The position numbers and the translations under genes are program-made. Below, one piece after another: positions 18,151-27,027 of a stretch of DNA of 64,000 nt. Every line of letters starts with the position of its first letter. Position 1 is the stretch's first letter. The notes under the pieces were generated by a model. It was not told where the DNA came from and did not search any database. It saw only the letters and a program-made list of their open reading frames with translations. Location: positions 54,792 to 118,791 of the forward strand of contig CANFHX010000007.1 in assembly GCA_947446865.1 (NCBI GenBank), given 5' to 3'. This DNA is from Flavobacteriaceae bacterium (GTDB taxonomy: Bacteria; Bacteroidota; Bacteroidia; Flavobacteriales; Flavobacteriaceae).

Positions 18151-18811
18151 TTTTAGAAAATTGGTAGAGCAGTTGTGCAAAATCAAAATCCTCCTGAGTA
18201 TCAATATCTACTTTAGCAAAAAGGTGGTTGACTACAAATGGAAATGCATCTTCGGTGATTATATTTCCTTGTTTAATACTAGAGGCTTTACTAATATATA
18301 ACAAGCCATTTTCAAAATAAAGGGGTTCTAAATCTTGACTTCGTTGCCCAATTTCATAATTAAAAGGTTGGAATTTTTCATCTACAATTTTTCCGAGTTT
18401 GTGAAAATTTGGACTTACCGTAAAAAGGCTATCGCAATTGGTGTTTTGGAATTTTTCAAAGCAATCTTTCAAAAGATGTACTGGCCGCAACGGATTGGTG
18501 GGTTGTAACAGAATTACATTATCTATAGTATCATCTAAAACACTCAAAGCATGTTGCAAACTACTAATAGTTGGCTCTAAATCTCCCGAAATAGAACTTG
18601 GGCGATCTATCACTTGGGCGCCATATTGCAGGGCTATTTCCTTAATAGCAGCATCATCGGTACTAACATAAATAGCGTCAATAATAGCACTATTGGCTTG
18701 CGCATATTGTATGCTATGCACCAATAACGGAATTCCTCCCAAAGGAAGAATATTTTTATTGGGCAATCTTTTAGAAGCGCCTCGTGCCGGAATTACAACT
18801 ATATTTTTCAA
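18140..18811 (-). CDS. neuA: CMP-N-acylneuraminate cytidylyltransferase
   Basis: 223 residues, the size of single-domain NeuA proteins. Motifs are IVVIPARGASKRLPNKNI at 4-21 for the nucleotide loop, VSTDDAAIKEIALQYGA, QPTNPLRP and VDIDTQEDFDFAQ near the C-terminus. The enzyme uses CTP to activate a nonulosonic acid such as Neu5Ac. It is separated from neuB/neuC by the acyltransferase gene, the hairpin and the ATPase gene, so the pathway is split over two transcripts. The RxxxRLPNKN loop is shared with other CMP-nonulosonate synthetases, so the exact sugar cannot be settled here. Confidence 0.9.
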   Translation of the reverse strand: MKNIVVIPARGASKRLPNKNILPLGGIPLLVHSIQYAQANSAIIDAIYVSTDDAAIKEIALQYGAQVIDRPSSISGDLEPTISSLQHALSVLDDTIDNVILLQPTNPLRPVHLLKDCFEKFQNTNCDSLFTVSPNFHKLGKIVDEKFQPFNYEIGQRSQDLEPLYFENGLLYISKASSIKQGNIITEDAFPFVVNHLFAKVDIDTQEDFDFAQLLYQFSKNER

Positions 18812-18812
18812 T

Positions 18813-19910
18813 TTAAAAAATCTTGGCTTCGTTAATAATATTATTCATTCCCTTTCGCCATTCTTCAAAAGAATACAAATCTATTGACAATTCGTAAGGA
18901 TTATTTGGCAAAGTAAGGTATTCGTTTATGGCATTTTCCCATTCGGGAATACTGTGTGGATTTTCAATTAATTTTCCGAATTTACCATAATGTAAAACTT
19001 CGGGAACACCTCCTAATGCGGAGGCTATACAATAACAACCGCAACTTAAGGCTTCAATCAAACTCAATCCAAAACCTTCCTGACACAAGGTTGGAAAAAG
19101 ATAAACATCTGCAACTTGGTAATATTTAGGCAAATCGTAATTTGGCATCCTTCCTAAAAAGGAAACTCCGGGAATATTCTCATTTCTAGAACTTCCAATA
19201 ACCAATAATATGCAATTTGGGAAAGTGTTTTTCTTCCACAATTCCAATACCAAATCTAATCCTTTTTTAGGTCGGTCTTGTGAACACCAAAGAAAAACTT
19301 TTTTACCAGTTAAATGTAATATTTCTTTTAGTTGTTGCTTTTCTGTCGCCTCCAATGGGTGAAATTTAATTAAATCAATCCCATTTGGTAAAATAGAAAA
19401 TTTGCAAGGTAAAGAAGCATAAAAATCCAGATGTGCTTGGTAACTATCTTGTGTAAGCAGTACCATTTCATCAATACTTTTAAAGAACTGTTCTCCTTTT
19501 TCTATATCTAAAAAAGGTGGGAAACCGTGATAAAAAAATTGGATTTTGCAATTATTTCGCAACTCCATTTCTTGTAAAAGAGTTACAACATCAGGAACTA
19601 TCTTAAAATTATCTACTACTTGAATAAGATAATATTCTTCCTTTTTCAAAATCTTTTTCAAGGCAGATAGGGCACTTAAATGGGATTTCTTATAAATTTT
19701 AGATTTAATTCTATCGATAAAAGTATTGGAAGTACATTGGTAAGTAACCGTAGTAAACTTAGAATCTGGTTCTGGACAAATTATATAATCTATAGCATGA
19801 TTTCCTTCCAGGTAATTTTTATACAGCGTCGTCCAACTGCCAATTTTGGAACTTGGTAGTTCCGATTGGGAGATTAAAATCACGCTACACTTTTTAAAAT
19901 TCTGGTTCAT
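18813..19910 (-). CDS. Glycosyltransferase family 4
   Basis: 365 residues. The donor domain starts KVFLWCSQDRPKKGLDLVLELW and contains an intact E-x7-E in EGFGLSLIE at 278-286, then GCYCIASALGGVPEVL. The acceptor half (CSVILISQSELPSSKIGSW) is divergent, so the acceptor differs from the other GT4s here. It ends one base before neuA begins, an arrangement that makes it plausible as a partner in building the sialylated glycan. It is preceded by a GT-A gene after 6 bases. Confidence 0.87.
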   Translation of the reverse strand: MNQNFKKCSVILISQSELPSSKIGSWTTLYKNYLEGNHAIDYIICPEPDSKFTTVTYQCTSNTFIDRIKSKIYKKSHLSALSALKKILKKEEYYLIQVVDNFKIVPDVVTLLQEMELRNNCKIQFFYHGFPPFLDIEKGEQFFKSIDEMVLLTQDSYQAHLDFYASLPCKFSILPNGIDLIKFHPLEATEKQQLKEILHLTGKKVFLWCSQDRPKKGLDLVLELWKKNTFPNCILLVIGSSRNENIPGVSFLGRMPNYDLPKYYQVADVYLFPTLCQEGFGLSLIEALSCGCYCIASALGGVPEVLHYGKFGKLIENPHSIPEWENAINEYLTLPNNPYELSIDLYSFEEWRKGMNNIINEAKIF

Positions 19911-19916
19911 TGTTAA

Positions 19917-20942
19917 TTAATAGTTGGAAGGGTTTTGTAATCCAAATTTTTTAAAAAATAGATTTCTTGTTTTTTTATTGCTCATTAGCCTTAGAATTAA
20001 ACCTCCAATTTTTCTAGAAATTGGACCAATTTTTTTATCTAAAATTTTAGAACTATCGATACCATTAGAAGTTTCCGGACTTAAATTAGAAACCAACTCG
20101 GTCATCCAAGGCTCGGTTTTATTTCCGATATGATAGGCGAAATTCCCTTTGGTAGCAAGTCGTAAATAACCCAAACTATCGTTTGGGATATCAATATAAT
20201 TTTGTTCTACACCACCATCAATTTTTATAAACGCAGGTTCTTTTGGCCCTAAATCTAGAACCTCTCTTTTAAGAGTTGCAGCGAAATGACCGCAACCTAC
20301 AACTGCTTCTCCTAAATTATTTTTATTTTTTAACACCAAATAATTTTCCAAATGAATGGCATCGTACATTAATTTTTCATTCCCCAAACTCAAGTCGAAT
20401 AAATGCATGGCTTCGGGATTTAGTACCTTTTGAAATTCTAATTTTCCTTTGAAAAAACCATAAAACCAAGTGCTGGCAGTATGATTAGTCAAGGCTTTGC
20501 TACTCGGCACCGGACTCACCATTCCTGCTTCTGGAAAATTAACAAAAACGTCTTCTATTGCGGCTTGCCAACCTTGTTGGAACAAAACATCGGCATCGGT
20601 AATGGTTATTAAGGGTTCTAAATTTCCTTTGGAAGCCGCTAAAATAGCGTTAATCTTACCCAAATTTTCTTTAGAATGAAAAACTTGATCTATATAAATG
20701 GAATTTTCAAATTGCGCATCAATATATTCTTTAACTAAGGGATGGCAATTGTTATTGTAAATGGTAATTCGTGTTTTGGCATGCACGGTCTTAAGTAACG
20801 ACTCCATACACAATTTAAAACCGTCGAAAGAATGTTCGAAATAACCTTCAAAATTAGGGATATACACTGGAACAATCACCCTATGGTAATTTTCTAGTAC
20901 TATCGATTTATTTTCTTTTTCGGGGTTACTACCTATTCTCAT
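19917..20942 (-). CDS. GT-A type glycosyltransferase (GT2-like)
   Basis: 341 residues. The N-terminal half reads HRVIVPVYIPNFEGYF and shows the Rossmann-like GT-A start, with metal-binding TITDADVLFQQGWQAAI at about 114-130. The C-terminal part is not a standard GT2 helical tail, and includes VVGCGHFAATLKREV and GPKEPAFIKIDGGVEQNYIDIPNDSLGYLRLATKGNF in separate blocks. It may be an inverting glycosyltransferase for a non-usual donor; the family assignment is weaker than for its neighbours. The 36-base gap to the preceding GT4 and 6-base gap to the next gene fit one operon. Confidence 0.75.
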   Translation of the reverse strand: MRIGSNPEKENKSIVLENYHRVIVPVYIPNFEGYFEHSFDGFKLCMESLLKTVHAKTRITIYNNNCHPLVKEYIDAQFENSIYIDQVFHSKENLGKINAILAASKGNLEPLITITDADVLFQQGWQAAIEDVFVNFPEAGMVSPVPSSKALTNHTASTWFYGFFKGKLEFQKVLNPEAMHLFDLSLGNEKLMYDAIHLENYLVLKNKNNLGEAVVGCGHFAATLKREVLDLGPKEPAFIKIDGGVEQNYIDIPNDSLGYLRLATKGNFAYHIGNKTEPWMTELVSNLSPETSNGIDSSKILDKKIGPISRKIGGLILRLMSNKKTRNLFFKKFGLQNPSNY

Positions 20943-20978
20943 GACACTTAAAGCCTTAGTTTTATTGATTTTAAAAAT

Positions 20979-22121
20979 CTATTTTACATTTACCTGGCTG
21001 TATATTTTATTTATTTTTTGTTTGTTCGAATCCAAATCGAATTTCGTTTTGGCTAATTTTTCGTTAAAAATAAACGCCTTATCCAAATCAATTGCGCCAG
21101 TTAAAGCCTTTAAAATTAATGCTTTTATTTCTAATACACTATCTGGATTTTCAATTAATAACCCATTATCTGCTTCAATGACTTCACTTGTGGCTCCCCC
21201 TGGATTCGATTGTATCGGAAAAGCACCCATAACGACTGCTTCTAATAGCGTATTGGGTATACCATCGGAAATACTATTCCCAATATAAAGTAATGATTTC
21301 CCCATTAATTCCAATACTTCTTGGTGCGACAAGGCTACTTTAGATAAAATGGTAAAGGGCAAAGCATTATTTTTTACATAGTCTACAACTATGGGATGGC
21401 ACGCAAATACCACCACTTCATAATTATTGGTGATTTCCTTCAATTCCGATAAGGCTTTTAGGACATTTAGGGCACGTCCAAATTTATTCTCGTAGCCTTT
21501 TACCAAAATGATTTTCCTTTGATTAATTGGAAATTTCATACTTTGAATGGCATCCAAATGGAACCCACCACCTCCAGGAATAACCTCTAAAGATGTACCC
21601 TGAAAACCTAACGCTTTTGCAATTGCAATGTCGCGATTACAATCCGTTTGAAGGAAATTGACGCGCTGTAAGACCTCCTTTATTTTTGACTTATGGGATT
21701 TAAAATTTTTAAAATAAAATAAATCATTCCCCCAGCAGGAGTAAATCCATGGGATGCTTTTGTGTTTATTCAAGACCGCAACAATAGGATAACTACAGGA
21801 TTGCATTTCAAAACTATGAATCACATCGGGTTGGATTTCCTTTATTACTATTTCTAGTTTTTCAGCAAGGGTTACTTGCAATAAGGGTTCTATACTATTA
21901 TATAGCCAAGGAATTTTTTTTCTTAAAAAGTATTCTCCAGTAATATACTTTATTTTTCGTTTTTTCCATTCGGTTATTTGTGTAACACCTATGGGTAAAT
22001 CCATTTTTATAGTGGATGTACTATTTAACCAATACAAATCATTGTGAATAAGATCCACATTTTCAATCCATCTTTGGGCATGAATGGAGTTCATTGAAAT
22101 AAAAAGGATTCTCTTTTTCAT
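20979..22121 (-). CDS. Glycosyltransferase family 4
   Basis: 380 residues. The donor domain begins RKIILVKGYENKFGRALNVLKAL and carries NSISDGIPNTLLEAVVMGAFPIQSNPGGATSE, where the first Glu of the E-x7-E motif is replaced by Asp. The N-terminus (ILFISMNSIHAQRWIENVDLI) is unusual in length and lacks a glycine-rich loop. It overlaps the upstream GT2 gene by 4 bases, ATGA-type coupling. Substrate unknown. Confidence 0.84.
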   Translation of the reverse strand: MKKRILFISMNSIHAQRWIENVDLIHNDLYWLNSTSTIKMDLPIGVTQITEWKKRKIKYITGEYFLRKKIPWLYNSIEPLLQVTLAEKLEIVIKEIQPDVIHSFEMQSCSYPIVAVLNKHKSIPWIYSCWGNDLFYFKNFKSHKSKIKEVLQRVNFLQTDCNRDIAIAKALGFQGTSLEVIPGGGGFHLDAIQSMKFPINQRKIILVKGYENKFGRALNVLKALSELKEITNNYEVVVFACHPIVVDYVKNNALPFTILSKVALSHQEVLELMGKSLLYIGNSISDGIPNTLLEAVVMGAFPIQSNPGGATSEVIEADNGLLIENPDSVLEIKALILKALTGAIDLDKAFIFNEKLAKTKFDLDSNKQKINKIYSQVNVK

Positions 22122-23059
22122 TTTAATAATTTGTAACCTTTATTAAATATTTTAAAAATTAAAAAAGCAACTAAAGTTTTTATAAATCCGAATAAATCTA
22201 ATGTTTTCATTTGATAAATAAATAATTTATTAAAAAAATAAAATTTAGAATAATGGTTTTTGATTAATGCTTCACGGAAAAAATATTTATATCTTTTTTT
22301 GGTAAAATTTACAAGTAATGCTTTTGCTGGTTTATTTATTTTTTTTAGTAATACTATGTGTTTTTCTCTTGCTCTAAATTCAGATTTAATCTCATTGATG
22401 TTTAATTTATCTATTTCATGAGATAATGAATTGCTATTAACTCTATATTTTATTAAAGATTCGTTTAAATAAAAGATATTAGGATTGCTATAAATCATTC
22501 TTAGATTAAAATCCCAATCGTCTAAATTACTTAAATTATCATCGAATAAATTGGTTTGTTTTTCTAAAAAACTTTTTTTCCAAGTTGGGCCACAAACATA
22601 AAAAGCAATTTTTCCAATAAGGTAATCTAGAATTAAATTTTCAGAAAAACTCTTTTTGTTATTTATTATTTTGTCTGTAATGCCATCTACAATTAATAGA
22701 TTCGTAATAAATACATCGTATTCACTATTCGTTAAATTAGCCATAAAATCAAGAGCGCTAGGCAAAAACAGATCGTCACTATCAAACCATTTTATCCAAT
22801 CACCAGTACTTTTATCATAGCCATAATTCCTACAAGAATTTTGTCCTTTCGGTAACTCATTTGGTCTTTTATAAAACTTAATTCTTACATCATTTATAAG
22901 ATATCCCTCTATCAGATCTTGTGTATTGTCTGTACTGCCGTCATCAACAATGATACATTCCCAATTTTGATACGTTAATGAAATAATACTTTCAAGCGTT
23001 TCACTTATAAGGTGAGCACGGTTAAAAGTCGGAATGATTATTGACACTAAAGGATTCAT
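22118..23059 (-). CDS. Glycosyltransferase family 2
   Basis: 313 residues. N-terminal LVSIIIPTFNRAHLISETLESI, DDGSTDN and the metal-binding IKWFDSDDLFLPS motif at about 88-100 are typical of GT2. The tail is rich in Lys, Tyr and Phe and could associate with the membrane. It lies between a second GT2 and a GT4, with four-base overlaps on both sides, so these three form a coupled cassette. Such GT2 enzymes invert the anomeric centre; the sugar is unknown. Confidence 0.88.
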   Translation of the reverse strand: MNPLVSIIIPTFNRAHLISETLESIISLTYQNWECIIVDDGSTDNTQDLIEGYLINDVRIKFYKRPNELPKGQNSCRNYGYDKSTGDWIKWFDSDDLFLPSALDFMANLTNSEYDVFITNLLIVDGITDKIINNKKSFSENLILDYLIGKIAFYVCGPTWKKSFLEKQTNLFDDNLSNLDDWDFNLRMIYSNPNIFYLNESLIKYRVNSNSLSHEIDKLNINEIKSEFRAREKHIVLLKKINKPAKALLVNFTKKRYKYFFREALIKNHYSKFYFFNKLFIYQMKTLDLFGFIKTLVAFLIFKIFNKGYKLLK

Positions 23060-23955
23060 AATAGATTTGTATTTTTATAAATTCTTCTATTGAATTTTAA
23101 AAAACTTAAAAAACCCAAATAGTTTAAATGCAAATAACTTAATTTTATATATTCGGAAATAGTTTTATTGCTATAAAAGAAATATTCTACTTTTCGAAAA
23201 ATTAGTTGAAGGTTTTGTTCATTAAATTTTCGCGGATAATGATTTAGTAACCTTTCATAATATTGCTTTGAAGCATTCCTTTTTTCTAATACTAAATCAG
23301 TTCTTCCGCTAATACTTAAATTACTAATACGTACGAAAACTTTGGCTTCATTAATAGAATAAATAGTGTTAAAATTGGAACATTCTAAAATGGCTAAATC
23401 ATCGGAATGCCAAGCTAAAGGAAAATCATAGAAAAAATTATTTTTTAATTTTTCTGCTTCAAAAACATATTCGCTTAAGGAACTCCTAGATATGTCTTTA
23501 TATTTTCTGTAAAAAAAATCATTGGCAGTTTCAAGCTCATTATGGCAAAATATTTCAGATGAATTTATTCCTTTTTCATCGATTACTTGAGAAGAAAACC
23601 GAACCACCGATATTGCATTATCTCCAATTTTAGTTTTATGTTTATAAAATTCTTCTACAGCATTTATTGACAAACAATCATCGTCACCCAAAACCATAAT
23701 CCACTTTTCTTCTTGAATTAAATCTATGCAACGTTTCCATTGTTGTACTAAAGAAGTGCTGCCGAGATTACTGTCGAATTTTTGATAAACAAAATCCAAA
23801 GTATTCTTATAATTCTCAATTAAAGACAAAGGAGATTCCGGACTATTATCATCTCCAATATACACTTTAAATTGCTTATTGGTTTGATTTTCAAGTGATT
23901 TTAATGTTTTCTCAAAAAACAGAATTTTATAATACGGAATTACTATTGCAAGCAT
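23056..23955 (-). CDS. Glycosyltransferase family 2
   Basis: 299 residues. Opening is LAIVIPYYKILFFEKTLKSL, followed by YIGDDNSPES and the DXD-like MVLGDDDCLS at about 92-101, all GT2 hallmarks. The acceptor part begins near 115 and is rich in aromatic residues. The gene overlaps the methyltransferase by 13 bases upstream and the next GT2 by 4 bases downstream. Cytoplasmic, acting on the lipid-linked glycan; donor not identifiable. Confidence 0.87.
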   Translation of the reverse strand: MLAIVIPYYKILFFEKTLKSLENQTNKQFKVYIGDDNSPESPLSLIENYKNTLDFVYQKFDSNLGSTSLVQQWKRCIDLIQEEKWIMVLGDDDCLSINAVEEFYKHKTKIGDNAISVVRFSSQVIDEKGINSSEIFCHNELETANDFFYRKYKDISRSSLSEYVFEAEKLKNNFFYDFPLAWHSDDLAILECSNFNTIYSINEAKVFVRISNLSISGRTDLVLEKRNASKQYYERLLNHYPRKFNEQNLQLIFRKVEYFFYSNKTISEYIKLSYLHLNYLGFLSFLKFNRRIYKNTNLL

Positions 23956-24752
23956 TTTTTGATAAATTTTATAGGACTTAAAATAAAACTTCCTAATCTA
24001 AAACTATTACTTTTTCTAAATGTTGACAATAATTCTTTCTCTAATATTTCATTACCATTAAAAATGGTGCTTTTCTGTTTAATAAAATTTCCGTCTGAAC
24101 CGATAATAATTAGATAAAGAGGAAGTATTTCATTTTTGTTAAGAATGGAATAATCGCCAGTGTATATTTCATTTATTTGGTCCTTATTATCTTCCTGAAT
24201 TAAGGAACTTCCTTTAGTGTATTTTTGATTTAAACATTGATGATTTAAAAAATTAGCGGAAATTAAATCTTGAAATTCATTTTTATAAAGCTCTTTTATA
24301 TGAAATTCATTCTTAAAGTTTCTTTTATCAGAATAATATAATTTATCAGGTGTAGAAATAATTAGTGTGCCCTCTTTTTTTAATACTCTTTTTATTTCGA
24401 GAAACATTTCTTGATGTTTATCATGATGTTCTAATGTTTCAAAACTAACAACTACATCAATAGAATTTGAGTTTACTGGAATTAAATCGGCACTTCCAAC
24501 AATAAACTCTAAATTACTTTTATGGTATTTTTTGGAAGCATTTTTCACTGACTCTGGATCAATATCTACCCCAATTACTGAAGCTGCATCTAGACTTAGG
24601 AGATTACTTCCATAACCTTCACCCGAAGCAATATCTAAAACTGATTTACCTTTTATGTAATCTTTAGCTATAGCATAACGATGTAAGTGATCTATTGTAT
24701 CTCTAGTATAAATAAAGGTTTCAAGCCTTTCTCCAGTCCATTTTTTTTTCAT
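23943..24752 (-). CDS. Class I SAM-dependent methyltransferase next to wzt1
   Basis: 269 residues. SAM motif I is SVLDIASGEGYGSNLLSLDAA at about 36-56, followed by GVDIDPESV and a clear motif VDVVVSFETLEHHDKHQEM, typical of ubiE/COQ5-like methyltransferases. It lies immediately after wzt1 with no gap (24752/24753) and overlaps a GT2 gene by 13 bases. In ABC-exported O-antigens, a methyl or phosphate cap set by a transferase of the WbdD type is read by the C-terminal domain of Wzt. A similar role is tempting here but no kinase domain is present, so this is only inference. Confidence 0.85.
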   Translation of the reverse strand: MKKKWTGERLETFIYTRDTIDHLHRYAIAKDYIKGKSVLDIASGEGYGSNLLSLDAASVIGVDIDPESVKNASKKYHKSNLEFIVGSADLIPVNSNSIDVVVSFETLEHHDKHQEMFLEIKRVLKKEGTLIISTPDKLYYSDKRNFKNEFHIKELYKNEFQDLISANFLNHQCLNQKYTKGSSLIQEDNKDQINEIYTGDYSILNKNEILPLYLIIIGSDGNFIKQKSTIFNGNEILEKELLSTFRKSNSFRLGSFILSPIKFIKKCLQ

Positions 24753-26036
24753 TTATTTCCAATTTAACAATGGCCTAACTAATCCAGGGAATTTCCCAGT
24801 GTAATTACCTCTAACCGTATTGTTTCCAATTTCATCAATAATATTAAATCCAACAACTTCCATTTCATGAAATTCAACATGAAATGGATTGTATCGCATA
24901 ATGGCAAAACTACAATTATACTCCCCTTCTGCTAAAAAATTTCCTGGAATAATTACTCTTTTTTTATAAATCCCTTTCGAAACCGGAATAATTAAATTAT
25001 TTGAATCTTTATCATGCGAACTTAAAATATGAATATTTTGGTTATTATAAAGATTAAAACCATGTGTAAACATTTGATTATCTTTTAAAACCTCATATAC
25101 AAATTCAACGCACACTTCATTGGATATCAAGTGATTTAATGAAACTTTGTTGTTGCTATCTATTACACTAACTTCTAAAAGTTTAAAAAAATCAGAACCA
25201 GGTTCTTGATTATTTATCCATTTTTTATGAGCAAAATTACTATTATTCTTTAAATAAAAATCTATAGAATTTTCAACAGTACCATTAAAGGCTATACTGC
25301 CATTTTCTAAAACAATCCCTTTGTTACATAGAGTATTAACCGCACCCATATTATGGCTTACAAACAAAACGGTTCGTCCTTCGCCTTTGCTAATTTCACC
25401 CATTTTGCCAAGGCATTTCTTTTGAAATTCGGCATCACCAACTGCAAGAACTTCATCTACAATTAGAATTTCACTTTCAAGGTGGGCTGCAACGGCAAAA
25501 GCTAATCGAACGTACATTCCAGAAGAATAGCGCTTTACAGGAGTATCTATATAACGTTCTACTCCCGAAAAATCAATTATTTCATCTAATTTTCGGGTGA
25601 TTTCATTTTTGCGCATTCCAAGAATAGCACCATTTAAATAGATGTTTTCTCTACCCGAAAGTTCGGGGTGGAAACCAGTACCAACTTCTAGCAAACTAGC
25701 AATTCGGCCCTTAACTTTAATTTCGCCAGTAGTAGGGCTGGTTACACGAGATAACAATTTTAACAAAGTACTCTTGCCAGCGCCATTTTTACCAATAATT
25801 CCTAAAGCATCCCCTGCTTTGACTTCAAAATTGATATCTTTTAAAGACCAAACAATATTGCTGGTTCCTTTGGTGCTTCTATCATTGGTTTGTCCAATTT
25901 TAAGATATGGATCTTCCTTACCTAATATTTTGGTTTGCCAAAAACGTTCGAAATCTTTAGAGATAGTTCCCGAACCAATTTGCCCTATTTGATAGGCTTT
26001 GGATAAATTTTCGACCTGTATAACTGGTTTTTCCAT
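24753..26036 (-). CDS. wzt: ABC transporter ATP-binding protein Wzt1 with a C-terminal glycan-binding-like domain
   Basis: 427 residues: an N-terminal ATPase and a C-terminal domain from about 265. Walker A is GIIGKNGAGKST, the signature is KRYSSGMYVRLAFA, Walker B is ILIVDEVLAVGDAEF, and the switch is VLFVSHNM. This is the Wzt pattern that powers transport of lipid-linked polysaccharide. The C-terminal beta-rich domain (EVSVIDSNNKVSL onward) should bind the chain or its end cap. The ATPase half is nearly the same as that of the gene at 52.0 kb, whereas the C-terminal domains are unrelated by eye. It starts at the stop of wzm1 (shared base 26036). Confidence 0.92.
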   Translation of the reverse strand: MEKPVIQVENLSKAYQIGQIGSGTISKDFERFWQTKILGKEDPYLKIGQTNDRSTKGTSNIVWSLKDINFEVKAGDALGIIGKNGAGKSTLLKLLSRVTSPTTGEIKVKGRIASLLEVGTGFHPELSGRENIYLNGAILGMRKNEITRKLDEIIDFSGVERYIDTPVKRYSSGMYVRLAFAVAAHLESEILIVDEVLAVGDAEFQKKCLGKMGEISKGEGRTVLFVSHNMGAVNTLCNKGIVLENGSIAFNGTVENSIDFYLKNNSNFAHKKWINNQEPGSDFFKLLEVSVIDSNNKVSLNHLISNEVCVEFVYEVLKDNQMFTHGFNLYNNQNIHILSSHDKDSNNLIIPVSKGIYKKRVIIPGNFLAEGEYNCSFAIMRYNPFHVEFHEMEVVGFNIIDEIGNNTVRGNYTGKFPGLVRPLLNWK

Positions 26037-26905
26037 TAGATGGTATCTACAAAGTTTTTCTCGGTTTTATTAAAAATCACAATACCAAGTACTAAAACTA
26101 CCAAGGTTGTAATAACAGAATACGACAAACTACCAATGGTAAATTCGCCTTTGCCTAAAAAAGCATACCGAAAACATTCAATAATTCCGGTCATGGGATT
26201 TAATTCAACAATAAAGCCATAGCCTTTTGCTTTAGCATAACTCAACGGATAAATAACCGTGGTGGCATACATTAAAAGTTGTACTCCAAAGGTAACTAAA
26301 AAAGTTAAATCTCTATATTTAGTTGTCATTGCAGTAATTATTAGTCCTAAACCCAAGCCTAGCAATGCCATTAATACAACTAAAAAAGGAAACAAAAATA
26401 AGGCGTTGGTAACATGAAAACTGGTTCCAGAAACTGGAAACCAATAAAAATAAAGCATCATTAAAACCATCAAAAGGAGCTGCACTCCAAAACGAATTAG
26501 GTTACTTACCACAATACTCAAAGGCATAATTAATCTAGGAAAATATACTTTGCCGAAAATGGAGGCATTATCTTTAAATACAGTACTCGTTTTGGTTAAG
26601 CAATCTGAAAAATAATTCCAAGAAGTGATTCCGGTTAAGTAAAAAAGATATTTTGGTAAGCCATCGGTACTAATACCTGCAAGATTTCCAAAAACAAACG
26701 AGAAAATAATAGTGGTAAATAAAGGTTGGATAAAAAACCAAAGGGGTCCTAAAACCGTTTGTTTATAAAAACTAACAAAATCTCTTTTTACAAACAATAG
26801 CAATAAATCGCGATACTGCCATAAGTCTTTAAATTTTAAATCAAAAAGTGAAGTATGTCCTTTTATTATTAAATCCCAATCATTTGAATTCTTTACCTTA
26901 TCCAT
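26036..26905 (-). CDS. wzm: ABC-2 type polysaccharide export permease Wzm1
   Basis: 289 residues with an N-terminal cytoplasmic stretch (DLKFKDLWQYRDLLLLFVKRDFVSFYKQ) and six membrane helices, the ABC-2 permease (Wzm) layout. Landmarks are ILGPLWFFIQPLFTTIIF and IYPLSYAKAKGYGFIVELNPMTGIIECFRYAFLG. It pairs with Wzt1 and moves an undecaprenyl-linked glycan across the cytoplasmic membrane. It is the first gene of the block that ends at the hairpin near 17.0 kb; a promoter lies 36 bases upstream. Closely related to the permease at 53.4 kb; both end in the DTI/DTV tripeptide. Confidence 0.93.
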   Translation of the reverse strand: MDKVKNSNDWDLIIKGHTSLFDLKFKDLWQYRDLLLLFVKRDFVSFYKQTVLGPLWFFIQPLFTTIIFSFVFGNLAGISTDGLPKYLFYLTGITSWNYFSDCLTKTSTVFKDNASIFGKVYFPRLIMPLSIVVSNLIRFGVQLLLMVLMMLYFYWFPVSGTSFHVTNALFLFPFLVVLMALLGLGLGLIITAMTTKYRDLTFLVTFGVQLLMYATTVIYPLSYAKAKGYGFIVELNPMTGIIECFRYAFLGKGEFTIGSLSYSVITTLVVLVLGIVIFNKTEKNFVDTI

Positions 26906-26941
26906 TTATAATAAACGATTACTTTACAATAACATTGGAAA

Positions 26942-26949
26942 CAAATATA
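26942..26949 (-). promoter_or_regulatory. Bacteroidetes-type promoter -7 element for the wzm1 block
   Basis: On the minus strand the bases read TATATTTG, a full match to the TAnnTTTG -7 consensus of Bacteroidetes. The start codon lies 36 bases downstream, giving a leader of about 30 bases. A clear TTTG at -33 is not seen; only a run of T sits at the right distance (about 26968-26973). The region between 26906 and 27027 is the only divergent intergenic space in the locus, so promoter for the plus-strand phosphatase gene must also lie here, but I find no convincing match for it. Confidence 0.5.
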
Positions 26950-27027
26950 GTAATTTGAGCATATTAAAAAAATAGTTCCTTTAAGTTTTGATTAAATATT
27001 ATTATCTTGCGAAAAAAATAACAGACA

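Noticed and set aside
18151..18204. Longer N-terminus for the acyltransferase
   Set aside because: The extra 18 residues overlap neuA by 65 bases and precede the normal start of family sequence (LNGLRFIAALM).
20941..21288. Plus-strand 115-residue frame
   Set aside because: Lies antisense within the GT4 gene at 20.98-22.12 kb and has no sensible domain; shadow frame.
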